The notes under the pieces were generated by a model. That model was given only the letters and a program-made list of their open reading frames with translations, was not told where the DNA came from and searched no databases. From Sphingopyxis soli (GTDB lineage: Bacteria > Pseudomonadota > Alphaproteobacteria > Sphingomonadales > Sphingomonadaceae): a stretch of 64,000 nt of DNA. Numbering within the stretch: position 1 is the first letter of the stretch; each line of letters starts with the position of its first letter. Where the stretch lies: NCBI RefSeq assembly GCF_018682675.1, contig NZ_JAFMTR010000079.1, forward strand, positions 1 through 64,000, written 5' to 3'. Position numbers and translations under genes: made by a program. Positions 15,339 to 22,482 of this stretch are shown one piece after another.

Positions 15339-17777
15339 TTGAACGAGCAAATTTTCAAGAACCATGCGCCGACCTATTGGGCTGCCGGCCTGCCGGTCAT
15401 TCCGCTTCGTCCGCGGAACAAGATGCCCGACATCATGCAGTGGTCGACCTACGGCTCGCAAATGCCGACCGAGCTCGAGATGCAGCACTGGCTGGCATCG
15501 TTCCCCCGTGGCAACATCGGCCTGCCTCTGGGGCCGGCGTCGGGTGTAGCGATGATCGACATCGACACCGAAGATCAGGATCTGATCGACGCAATCATGG
15601 ACATTCTCCCGCCGAGCCCTTGGGTTCGCGTCGGTAAGAAGGGCATGGGGCTCGCCTATCGCTTCGAGGGTCAGAAGAACTTCAAGCTCCGCGGCGCTGA
15701 CGGCGGAATGATCATGGAGTTCCTCGGCCTCGGTAACCAGATGGTCATGCCTCCGTCGATCCATCCCGAGACGCAGCAACCCTATACGTCAAACACCAAT
15801 CTCTGGGACGTCCTCGACAAGCTGCCGTATCTGGGCGAGGACATTGAGGACAAGCTCCGCGCGCTGCTCGACAAGAAGGGCTTCTCGATTGGGGCCGGTG
15901 GTCGTTCGTCGCCGATCGACCTCGTGCCGGCCGGTGAGCGCGACGTGCAGATGGTCCGTCATGCGGGCTATCTCGCGCGCGTCGTGCTCGGGATCGACAA
16001 GTCGACCAGCTTCTCGCTCATGGAGGCGGTTGCTCACTTGCACCATTGGGTGACCACCTACACCGCAAAAATTCAGGGTGACGCGCTGGACCCCGAAAAG
16101 GGTGTTGCCAAGCTGCTCGAGTTCCTCGTGAAAGACGTCGAGAAGGGGCGCACTCTGCCGGACGGCTGGGACAACGGCCTCACTGATGAATTGCGAGAGC
16201 AGTCGCAAATCAGCCGGCTTGTTGAGCTCAATGGCACGATGAAGTGGTCTCTCGAGGAGGCCAAACTATGGTTCGCAGAAAAGACCAAGACCGAGGGATG
16301 GAACGACCGCATGCTGGCCAGCGTGATCGACGAAATGGTTGAGCGGATCGCGCGGGACGAGACCTTTGACGAAACTCAGGCATGGCTGTTGTTCGGCTTT
16401 GTTCGCGAGCGTTGCCCCGCTGCCAAAAGGTTTACGGCGCGCATGCTCGAGACGAAAGTTCGTCATCTCCGCAACGGCAAAGAAAGCGGCGCGGGTGCCG
16501 AAAGTCACGTGGCGTTCGCGAAGGTGGTGCTCAGCGAATTGGGACGCGATGGTGAGCTGCGGTTCGACCATGGGCAGTTCTGGCAGTGGACTGGCTCCCG
16601 CTTCAATCAGCTTGAGGACACCGAGATCTACGTAAGGGTCGCCGAACTTGCTGACGCTTCTCCTTTGGTGCGCCGTGACTCGGATTACCGTGCCATCGTT
16701 CAGGTCCTCGAGCGCCTTTGCGCGAAGCCGTTGGTGCAGGAGCACACGGCCGGGATCAACTTCGCTAACGGATTTGTCTCAAAGGATCTGACGGTGATGG
16801 ACCACGACCCGAAGTTCGGCGCGACTTTCACGTTACCTTTCGAATATCACCGCGACAAAGCGTCGCGCTGCCCGAAATTCATGGAGTTTCTCGCCAGCTG
16901 CTGGGGCCACGAGCCGGATTACCGGGAAAGGGTCATGGCTCTGCAGGAGATGTTCGCGGTAACCATGTTCAAATTGGCTCCTCGTTACCAGCGCGCATTT
17001 CTCCTGTTTGGCCGCGCCGGAACCGGGAAGACTGTCTTGCTCAACATTCTCCGGTCGCTGTTGCCCTCCGAGGCGATTGGGCAGTTGGGACCTCAGCTGT
17101 GGGGGGAACGCTTCCGCCTCACCAGCTTGGTCGGCAAGGCCGCAAATATCGTGGGCGAGCTTCCGGAAAGGGGAATGATCATCGGAAGCGTGTTCAAGGA
17201 GGTTGTCGAAGGCAGTCCTCAGGACACGGAGTATAAGGGCAAGGACCCCTTCAGTTTCGTCCCGCTTTGCGCACATTGGTTTGCGTCAAATCACCTGCCG
17301 ATGTCGCGCGACACGACGCGCGGCTTTACGCGGCGCTGGCTCATTCTCGACTTTAATCGGCCGGTGGCGGAGGAGGACAAAATCGAGAACTTGGCTGAGA
17401 TCATTGTTGCTGAGGAGAGGGCTGCGATCGCAGCATGGGCAGTTGAGGGGATCGGTCGCATTCTGGGAAACCGGAGGTATACGGAGCCGGCGTGCCATGA
17501 TCGCCGTATTTCGAAAGTTCGCCGCATGAATAATTCTGTGCAGGCGTTTCTGGAAGATGCGCCTACTATCGAATGCGGCTCAGGGACGACTAAGGTCCAG
17601 GATCTCTTCGATATGTATGTGGAGCACCTGCGGACCTATCGCCGCGGCCGTTCGGTGCCATTCGAGCAGTTCATTCAGATGCTCGAAGACCTCAACTTTG
17701 ACGTGAGCCGCGATCTCGTTGGCGATTATGTCGTTCACGGCATCCGCAAGATCGAACGGTCGGTCGTCGCCAATTAG
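15339..17777 (+). CDS. bifunctional primase-polymerase / SF3 helicase replication protein
   Basis: 812 aa. Residues about 8-165 form an archaeo-eukaryotic PrimPol domain: WAAGLPVIPLRPRNK, the metal-binding MIDIDTED (Asp74, Asp76), and GLGNQMVMPPSIHP. The C-terminal half is a D5/P4-type superfamily 3 helicase with Walker A FGRAGTGKTVLL near residue 560, then PERGMIIGSVFKEVVEG, and FASNHLPMSRD as the sensor region. Such proteins start and unwind replication of satellites, phages and plasmids. TTG start at 15339 after a weak purine-rich stretch. This is the best evidence that the island can replicate autonomously after excision; no iteron-type origin was identified. Confidence 0.88.
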   Translation: MNEQIFKNHAPTYWAAGLPVIPLRPRNKMPDIMQWSTYGSQMPTELEMQHWLASFPRGNIGLPLGPASGVAMIDIDTEDQDLIDAIMDILPPSPWVRVGKKGMGLAYRFEGQKNFKLRGADGGMIMEFLGLGNQMVMPPSIHPETQQPYTSNTNLWDVLDKLPYLGEDIEDKLRALLDKKGFSIGAGGRSSPIDLVPAGERDVQMVRHAGYLARVVLGIDKSTSFSLMEAVAHLHHWVTTYTAKIQGDALDPEKGVAKLLEFLVKDVEKGRTLPDGWDNGLTDELREQSQISRLVELNGTMKWSLEEAKLWFAEKTKTEGWNDRMLASVIDEMVERIARDETFDETQAWLLFGFVRERCPAAKRFTARMLETKVRHLRNGKESGAGAESHVAFAKVVLSELGRDGELRFDHGQFWQWTGSRFNQLEDTEIYVRVAELADASPLVRRDSDYRAIVQVLERLCAKPLVQEHTAGINFANGFVSKDLTVMDHDPKFGATFTLPFEYHRDKASRCPKFMEFLASCWGHEPDYRERVMALQEMFAVTMFKLAPRYQRAFLLFGRAGTGKTVLLNILRSLLPSEAIGQLGPQLWGERFRLTSLVGKAANIVGELPERGMIIGSVFKEVVEGSPQDTEYKGKDPFSFVPLCAHWFASNHLPMSRDTTRGFTRRWLILDFNRPVAEEDKIENLAEIIVAEERAAIAAWAVEGIGRILGNRRYTEPACHDRRISKVRRMNNSVQAFLEDAPTIECGSGTTKVQDLFDMYVEHLRTYRRGRSVPFEQFIQMLEDLNFDVSRDLVGDYVVHGIRKIERSVVAN

Positions 17778-17846
17778 GTCGAGGATAATTCTGCGAAATT
17801 GACTATAACATAGTTTGCTCATGTAGGGACCGACCCAAGTGATAAT

Positions 17847-17854
17847 AAACCTAG
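17847..17854 (-). promoter_or_regulatory. CTAGGTTT motif, site 3
   Basis: Minus-strand copy. Its extended form CATAACTAGGTTTA is identical over 14 bases to site 5 at 18911-18924. Confidence 0.5.
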
Positions 17855-17956
17855 TTATGGTCGATTTCGCATTATTCTCGGCGGAGGTGTCCAACTGTTA
17901 TTGCGGTCCGAAACCGGACTTTTCATAACATGCCTATGCTTAGGCCACTATCAAAG

Positions 17957-17964
17957 CTAGGTTT
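17957..17964 (+). promoter_or_regulatory. CTAGGTTT motif, site 4
   Basis: 103 bp after site 3 in the opposite orientation; extended 14-mer shared with site 2. It lies about 130 bp before the 18093 gene. Confidence 0.5.
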
Positions 17965-18092
17965 CGAAAGATTTTTCTTTGCCTCACTATTGACCCCGGT
18001 CTCCCGGACTCTTAGCTGAAAGGCGGAACCGAACGCGGCGGCAACCGCGCCCGGCTCCTAACACACCAACCGATCGAGAAAGGATCGAGTCG

Positions 18093-18404
18093 ATGGCTAC
18101 CGAAGCCCTTAATGCCTCCGCCGCAGCGTGGAAGGCCGCAATTGAAAAATACCGTGAACTGAGCCTGAGCCTGAGCCTGAACCAGGCTCCGGCCAACAAG
18201 GCTGATGCGATCGAGATTGAGATCGTTAAGCAGGAAGAGCTGCTGCTGGGCCTCGAAGCGCCTTCCCTCGCCGCCGTCCTCCAGAAGCTCGAAATCATCT
18301 TCGAGACCGATCTCGAAAAGCCCGATCGTGATGGCGCTGAGAAGCGGCTGATCATCGACGATCTTTGCCGTTTGCACGACGAAGCCGAACTGCTCGTCGG
18401 CTAA
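18093..18404 (+). CDS. hypothetical helical protein of island backbone
   Basis: 103 aa, ATG with AAAGGA upstream. Predicted all-helical: AAAWKAAIEKYRELSLSLSL, then ADAIEIEIVKQEELLLGLEA and an acidic C-terminus. A short GAGCCT triplication (about 18160-18180) encodes the SLSLSL run. No known family. It lies between the replication gene and the AlpA-integrase pair. Confidence 0.7.
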   Translation: MATEALNASAAAWKAAIEKYRELSLSLSLNQAPANKADAIEIEIVKQEELLLGLEAPSLAAVLQKLEIIFETDLEKPDRDGAEKRLIIDDLCRLHDEAELLVG

Positions 18405-18435
18405 CTGCCACCCTCCAAAAAACTGAACAACGAGA

Positions 18436-18453
18436 CCGCTGCTTCGGCAGCGG
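18436..18453 (+). promoter_or_regulatory. UUCG-tetraloop hairpin between island genes
   Basis: CCGCTGC-TTCG-GCAGCGG, a perfect 7-bp stem with the very stable UUCG loop, 30 bases before the 18484 gene. No U-run follows, so it is more likely an mRNA stability or processing element than a terminator. Confidence 0.45.
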
Positions 18454-18483
18454 GCCTCCCATCGCGCACGCGAAAGGAATTTC

Positions 18484-18915
18484 ATGCTTCCCGATTTCAT
18501 TAAGCACGCCATCATGCAGGAGCTGCCCAAGGCCCAGCTCGATCGCCTCGTTCGCAAGGCCGGGTTCAATCCCGACAACCTGATCCCGCCTCTGGAACAC
18601 GACCTGCCGTTCGAGCTGTCCTATTCGGGCGAGCTCGATTTCAACCTCACCGTCGGCGCCTTCGGCGAAAGCCATATGGTGCCGTGCCGCACGGTCTGGA
18701 CCGCGGACTTGATCGACGACCCTGACACCGGAAAGCGCGTCATGGGCCGTATCCAGTGCAAGGTTTACAAGCTCGTCCCGGCTGAAGATGGCGACAGGCT
18801 CGTATGGACTGCCCTCGATTTCGACCTGCTGCCTCGCTCGGCGTTCGAAGCCATGGATGCACAGATTGAGGCTCAGGCACTGAGGATGGAGCTCGACGAG
18901 AAATCACCCTCATAA
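18484..18915 (+). CDS. hypothetical protein of island backbone
   Basis: 143 aa, ATG with AAAGGA 8 nt upstream. N-terminal helices (FIKHAIMQELPKAQLDRLVRKAG) lead into a beta-rich middle (ELSYSGELDFNLTVGAFGES, RIQCKVYKLV) and an acidic tail. No family recognised. Same strand and neighbourhood as the 18093 gene, probably co-expressed. Confidence 0.7.
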   Translation: MLPDFIKHAIMQELPKAQLDRLVRKAGFNPDNLIPPLEHDLPFELSYSGELDFNLTVGAFGESHMVPCRTVWTADLIDDPDTGKRVMGRIQCKVYKLVPAEDGDRLVWTALDFDLLPRSAFEAMDAQIEAQALRMELDEKSPS

Positions 18916-18923
18916 CTAGGTTT
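18916..18923 (+). promoter_or_regulatory. CTAGGTTT motif, site 5
   Basis: Starts one base after the stop codon of the 18484 gene and 75 bp before the AlpA-like gene, so it may control excision and integration. Confidence 0.5.
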
Positions 18924-18972
18924 AGGTGCGCGGGCAGGGTGGCCCAACCCGCGTCCGCCCTACTAATAGGCC

Positions 18973-18992
18973 ACTCCTCAAAATGAAGGAGT
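18973..18992 (+). promoter_or_regulatory. hairpin covering the alpA ribosome binding site
   Basis: ACTCCT (18973-18978) is the exact complement of AGGAGT (18987-18992), the Shine-Dalgarno of the AlpA-like gene whose ATG is at 18998. The 8-nt loop makes a 6-bp hairpin that would hide the ribosome binding site. It suggests translation is held low unless the helix is opened. Confidence 0.5.
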
Positions 18993-18997
18993 AACAG

Positions 18998-19183
18998 ATG
19001 ATTGAGAAGCTTACCTACACCGTCAATGAAGCGACCGAGGCATTGGGCATCGGCCGCACGACCATCTACGAATTGATCAAGGGCGGTGAACTGGCTGTGG
19101 TCAAGATCGGCTCGCGCACCATCATCCGTCGTAAGGATCTTGATGCACTTCTGGATCGCAATACCCGTCATCTGGCAGCGTGA
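18998..19183 (+). CDS. alpA: AlpA/excisionase-family DNA-binding protein
   Basis: 61 aa, a single MerR-like winged HTH of the AlpA/Xis type: YTVNEATEALGIGRTTIYEL, then KIGSRTIIRRKDLDALLD. These small proteins act as excision directionality factors or activate integrase transcription in satellites such as P4. It is followed 4 bp later by the integrase, so the two are one transcription unit. The Shine-Dalgarno AGGAGT lies in a local hairpin. Confidence 0.85.
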   Translation: MIEKLTYTVNEATEALGIGRTTIYELIKGGELAVVKIGSRTIIRRKDLDALLDRNTRHLAA

Positions 19184-19187
19184 CCGG

Positions 19188-20417
19188 ATGGCTCGTAGTA
19201 TCAACCGGCTGAACGCGCGTCAGGTTGCGACCATCACCGAACCAAACCGCTACGCGGATGGGAACTGCCTCTATCTCAACGTCTCGGAAACGGGCGCCAA
19301 GTCGTGGTGCCTGATCTACAATTTCAAGACCAAGCGTCGCGAGCTCGGGCTGGGGGCATTCCCGGCCGTCTCCCTGGCGCAGGCAAGGGAGAAGGCACTC
19401 GAAGCGAGTCGCCTGAGGGCGGAAGGCATTGATCCGATCGCCGCGCGTCGGGCAGCGGAAGCTCCGGAATTGACCTTCGGGGACGTGGCTACGGAGTTCA
19501 TCGACGGCGCGGAGGAAGGTTGGAAGAACAGGAAGCACCGGCAGCAATGGCGTAATACGCTCACGACCTACGCCAAAGCGATATGGACGAAGCCTGTCGC
19601 CGATGTCGATGTCGAAGATGTTCTGAAGATCCTGCGCCCAATCTGGTCAACCAAGCCTGAAACAGCGAGCCGTGTTCGTGGGAGGATTGAGCGCGTCCTT
19701 GACGTCGCAAAGGCCCGGAAGCTGAGGGCCGGCGAAAACCCTGCAGCCTGGCGGGGAAATCTTGCGGTAATCCTGCCTCCCCGGAAGAAGGGGCCGAAGC
19801 GGCACCATCCTGCGATGCCATATGGCGAAGTAGCCGGCTTCATGTTGAAGCTGGGCCAGCGGCCGGCCCTCGCGGCGCGCGCGCTGGAACTCACGATCCT
19901 GACAGCTTGTCGCACGGGCGAAATCCTGGGGGCGCGGTGGTCGGAAATCGACTTGGACGCCAAGTTGTGGACTATCCCGGCCGAACGGATGAAGGCAGGA
20001 AAGGAGCATCGCGTTCCGCTGCCTGAACCGGCAGTGGACCTGCTGCGGTCGCTGGGACGGATGGACGATTTCGTCTTCCCGGGCTTCAAATCCGGAAAGT
20101 CGCTTTCCAACATGGCGATGGAGATGGTTCTCCGGCGCATGGACGTCGCCGGCGTCACTGTGCATGGGTTCCGTTCGAGCTTCCGCGATTGGTGTGGGGA
20201 TGAGGCAACGCAGTTCCCGCGCGAAATTGCGGAGCAGGCACTTGCCCACACGGTTGGGAACGAGGTCGAGCGTGCGTATCGGCGGGGAGATGCGCTGGAA
20301 AGGCGGCGTGAACTGATGGATCTGTGGGCAGCCTATGTTTGCGCGGGCAGCGGAGCGGAGCCCGGATCATCACCCACCGACCCCAACTCCGACCCTAAAG
20401 CTGACCCTAAAGACTGA
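19188..20417 (+). CDS. int: P4-type tyrosine integrase
   Basis: 409 aa from ATG 19188; the frame extends upstream through alpA, but the start after the alpA stop fits family length. N-terminal DUF4102-type domain (LNARQVATI...YLNVSETGAKSW), SAM-like core-binding domain, then the catalytic domain with Arg in TACRTGEIL, HGFRSSFRDW (HxxR), and the final His and Tyr in LAHTVGNEVERAYRRGD. P4-type integrases insert into tRNA 3' ends, matching the duplicated tRNA-Ser segment 106 bp downstream. The C-terminus ends in DPK repeats encoded by a short tandem repeat (GACCCTAAAG). Confidence 0.95.
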   Translation: MARSINRLNARQVATITEPNRYADGNCLYLNVSETGAKSWCLIYNFKTKRRELGLGAFPAVSLAQAREKALEASRLRAEGIDPIAARRAAEAPELTFGDVATEFIDGAEEGWKNRKHRQQWRNTLTTYAKAIWTKPVADVDVEDVLKILRPIWSTKPETASRVRGRIERVLDVAKARKLRAGENPAAWRGNLAVILPPRKKGPKRHHPAMPYGEVAGFMLKLGQRPALAARALELTILTACRTGEILGARWSEIDLDAKLWTIPAERMKAGKEHRVPLPEPAVDLLRSLGRMDDFVFPGFKSGKSLSNMAMEMVLRRMDVAGVTVHGFRSSFRDWCGDEATQFPREIAEQALAHTVGNEVERAYRRGDALERRRELMDLWAAYVCAGSGAEPGSSPTDPNSDPKADPKD

Positions 20418-20457
20418 CCCGGATTGGCGGGTGCTACGACGAACTTCTGTGAACCAG

Positions 20458-20496
20458 GACCGAGAAAAGTACCAGTATTTCTGGGCTTTCTCGGTC
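20458..20496 (+). terminator. extended hairpin between integrase and attR
   Basis: GACCGAGAAA (20458-20467) pairs perfectly with TTTCTCGGTC (20487-20496), and a nested CCAG-TATTT-CTGG extends the stem. It may terminate integrase transcription before the tRNA gene or serve as an integrase arm site. Confidence 0.5.
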
Positions 20497-20522
20497 GGTC
20501 GCGAATTTCAACGATCAGGAAT

Positions 20523-20547
20523 ATGGCGGAGCGGGAGGGATTCGAAC
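20523..20547 (-). repeat. attR: crossover region inside tRNA-Ser
   Basis: 25-bp match to attL (1874-1898), overlapping the 3' end of the intact tRNA-Ser gene. Precise excision between the repeats would leave one functional tRNA. Confidence 0.9.
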
Positions 20548-20614
20548 CCTCGATACGCTTTTGACGTATACTCACTTTCCAGGCGAGCGCCTTCGACCAC
20601 TCGGCCACCGCTCC
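20524..20614 (-). tRNA. tRNA-Ser(GGA)
   Basis: Starts GGAGCGG, pairs with CCGCTCC, has a long variable arm typical of serine tRNAs and an encoded CCA. Anticodon stem CTCGC/GTGAG with loop CTGGAAA gives anticodon GGA. It hosts the island at its 3' end. Confidence 0.95.
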
Positions 20615-20741
20615 GCTGCACCCGGTCGTTTCGTGCGAAGCACGGAGCGTGAATCGGGTGCGATCCAATTCGCACTGGAACGCGCGCCCTAATCGCTTGG
20701 CGGGTCTTTCGCAAGCCGATTGGGCGTGGCAGACACGCCGC

Positions 20742-21764
20742 ATGAGACACCTGCTTCTGGCCGCCGCCGCTTCGCTCGTCCTTCCCGCTTATGCCGAGGA
20801 ACCCGCGCCGATCCCGTCGCCTGGCGAAATCGCGGCCGCCGCGCCTGCGAAGGACTGGATTGCCATCGCAGCTTCCGATCTGCTCGTGATGGATCTTGCC
20901 CCCGATGCGAAGGGCAAGCCGCGACGCGTCGTCATCCAGCTCATGCCCGCGCCGTTCAGCCAGGGCTGGATCGGCAATATCCGCAAGCTCGCCGCCGCGC
21001 ATTGGTGGGACGGGACGAGCGTCAACCGGGTGCAGGACAATTATGTCGTGCAATGGGGTGACGCGACCGAGAAGAAGGCCTTGCCCTCAGGTTTGGCGAC
21101 GGTGCCCGAGAGCGAATATGTTGTTTCCGACCCCGCCAGCAAAGAGATGACGAGCGGCGGAAAGCCGGCCATGGTCCTGTCGAAGGACGAAGCGGCGCGG
21201 CGGGCAGGAAGGACGGATGGAGACCAAGGGCTCGACATATACGGAAGCGGCTTCGAACCGGCGGCTGACGCCTATGCGCCGAGAGTGACATTCGAATCGG
21301 GTTGGCCGATCAGTCTCGACGATCGCAATCTGCCCGGTCAACGGTGGCCGCTGCACTGCTACGGCATGGTCGGCGTGGGCCGCAATATGTCTCCCGATAC
21401 CGGGTCGGGTGCCGAACTCTATGTGGTCATCGGGCAAGCACCCCGCCATCTCGACCGCAATATTGCGCTGGTCGGACGCGTTGTTCACGGGATCGAGCAT
21501 TTGTCGAGCCTGCCCCGCGGGACTGGCGGGCTGGGCTTCTACGAGACCGAGGCCGAGCGGGCGCCGATCATGTCGATCCGCGCGGCGACCGAATTGCCTG
21601 TCGCCGAACGGCCGCGGTTCGAGTATCTGTCGACCGACAGCGAAAGCTTTCGACGCTATGCGGACGCACGCGCCAACCGGCGCGACCCGTTCTTCATTCG
21701 TCCGGCGGGCGGAGCAGATATCTGCAACATCCCCGTTCCGATCCGGCCGGTCGAAGCGAAATAG
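20742..21764 (+). CDS. secreted cyclophilin-type peptidyl-prolyl isomerase
   Basis: 340 aa from ATG 20742, which opens a clean signal peptide (MRHLLLAAAASLVLPAYA). Cyclophilin-like blocks: RVVIQLMPAPFSQGWIGNIRKLA, WWDGTSVNRVQDNYVVQWGD, and later PLHCYGMVGVGRN with AELYVVIGQAPRHLDRNIALVGRVVHGIE. The domain is interrupted by an about 100-residue insertion compared with small cyclophilins. Likely periplasmic proline isomerisation. It is the first chromosomal gene right of the island. Confidence 0.85.
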   Translation: MRHLLLAAAASLVLPAYAEEPAPIPSPGEIAAAAPAKDWIAIAASDLLVMDLAPDAKGKPRRVVIQLMPAPFSQGWIGNIRKLAAAHWWDGTSVNRVQDNYVVQWGDATEKKALPSGLATVPESEYVVSDPASKEMTSGGKPAMVLSKDEAARRAGRTDGDQGLDIYGSGFEPAADAYAPRVTFESGWPISLDDRNLPGQRWPLHCYGMVGVGRNMSPDTGSGAELYVVIGQAPRHLDRNIALVGRVVHGIEHLSSLPRGTGGLGFYETEAERAPIMSIRAATELPVAERPRFEYLSTDSESFRRYADARANRRDPFFIRPAGGADICNIPVPIRPVEAK

Positions 21765-21769
21765 CCGCT

Positions 21770-22084
21770 TTGGAGGATTTTACCGTCACGACGCCGCTGT
21801 GGCGCTGGCAGTCGGCGACCGCGCCCGCGGCGTGGTTTTTCCTTACTATCTCGGGCGACGCGGCGGACGGAATCAGGCTCGCGGCGATCGGCGGGCAATG
21901 GCTCGATGGCCGCAAGGGTTTCGGATCGGCGAAGGTACACGCGGCGATCGGCGATACGAACTGGAGCACGTCGGTGTTCCCGCACAAGGAGAGCGGTGGT
22001 TGGCTGCTCCCGGTGAAGGCCGCGGTGCGCAAGGCCGAAGGGATCGCAGAGGGCGACGATGTGACCGTGACGGTCAGTCTTTAG
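21770..22084 (+). CDS. DUF1905-domain protein
   Basis: 104 aa. Matches the DUF1905 layout: PLWRWQSATAPAAWFFLTI, KGFGSAKVHAAIGDTNWSTS, VFPHKESGGWLLPVKAAVRK, GDDVTVTVSL. No ATG in frame fits, so TTG 21770 is proposed; it lies 5 bases after the isomerase stop. Function of the family is unknown. Confidence 0.75.
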   Translation: MEDFTVTTPLWRWQSATAPAAWFFLTISGDAADGIRLAAIGGQWLDGRKGFGSAKVHAAIGDTNWSTSVFPHKESGGWLLPVKAAVRKAEGIAEGDDVTVTVSL

Positions 22085-22202
22085 ACGGCGTTTCGTCTTT
22101 GGCTTCGCGCGCCTGCGCCTTGCGTTTGCGCAGGTTGGCGCGGAGCGCCTCGGCGAGGCGGCGCTCGCGCTCGATGTCAGCGGGGGAGGGCGGCTTGCTC
22201 AC
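22074..22202 (-). CDS. small charged hypothetical protein
   Basis: 42 aa from GTG 22202: a single charged helix rich in Arg, Ala and Lys (ERERRLAEALRANLRKRKAQ). Its 3' end overlaps the convergent DUF1905 gene by 11 bases. I recall similar short proteins in sphingomonad genomes but know no function. Confidence 0.5.
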   Translation of the reverse strand: MSKPPSPADIERERRLAEALRANLRKRKAQAREAKDETPSKD

Positions 22203-22318
22203 GCCGCGGCGATGCGGCGAAATCGACCCGGCGTCAAGTCTCGCACCTTGACAGGCGAAGGCCGCCCCGCCATAGGCCGCGCCTGCCCCGCGAACAGGCG
22301 TTCCCGGGCGCCCCGGAC

Positions 22319-22393
22319 GCTGCTGTAGCTCAGTGGTAGAGCGCACCCTTGGTAAGGGTGAGGTCGAGAGTTCAATCCTCTCCAGCAGCACCA
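22319..22393 (+). tRNA. tRNA-Thr(GGT)
   Basis: Acceptor GCTGCTG/CAGCAGC, anticodon stem CACCC/GGGTG with loop TTGGTAA giving GGT, T-arm GAGAG-TTCAATC-CTCTC, encoded CCA. Confidence 0.95.
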
Positions 22394-22482
22394 TTTTTCC
22401 GCCTTCGTTTCCGACTTTACCGGGGCTCGCCCCGCGGTCTAGGATTGCGGTACGCCGCGCGCGGCAACCGAGGGGACAAGTG

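Larger units (their letters stand above)
17778..18092. promoter_or_regulatory. regulatory gap downstream of PrimPol gene
   Basis: 315 bp, AT-richer than its neighbours, with no supported gene. It contains two CTAGGTTT sites in opposite orientation (17847-17854 and 17957-17964), an ACTAT-AAC-ATAGT dyad near 17802-17814, and a TAGGCCACT 9-mer at 17941 repeated at 18967-18975. It probably carries the promoter for the 18093 gene and possibly a replication origin; the origin idea is a guess. Confidence 0.45.
1874..20547. mobile_element. genomic island integrated at tRNA-Ser(GGA)
   Basis: A 25-bp direct repeat of the tRNA-Ser 3' end occurs at 1874-1898 and 20523-20547. The second copy is part of the intact tRNA gene; the first is a bare remnant, as expected after site-specific integration into a tRNA 3' end. 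A tyrosine integrase (19188-20417) lies next to the tRNA-proximal end with an AlpA-like gene just before it. Inside are a PrimPol-helicase, XRE regulator, SRAP-family genes and a restriction-like cassette. No capsid, tail, relaxase or type IV secretion genes are present, so it looks like a P4-like satellite or non-conjugative integrative element. Flanking genes on both sides are ordinary chromosomal genes. Confidence 0.9.
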
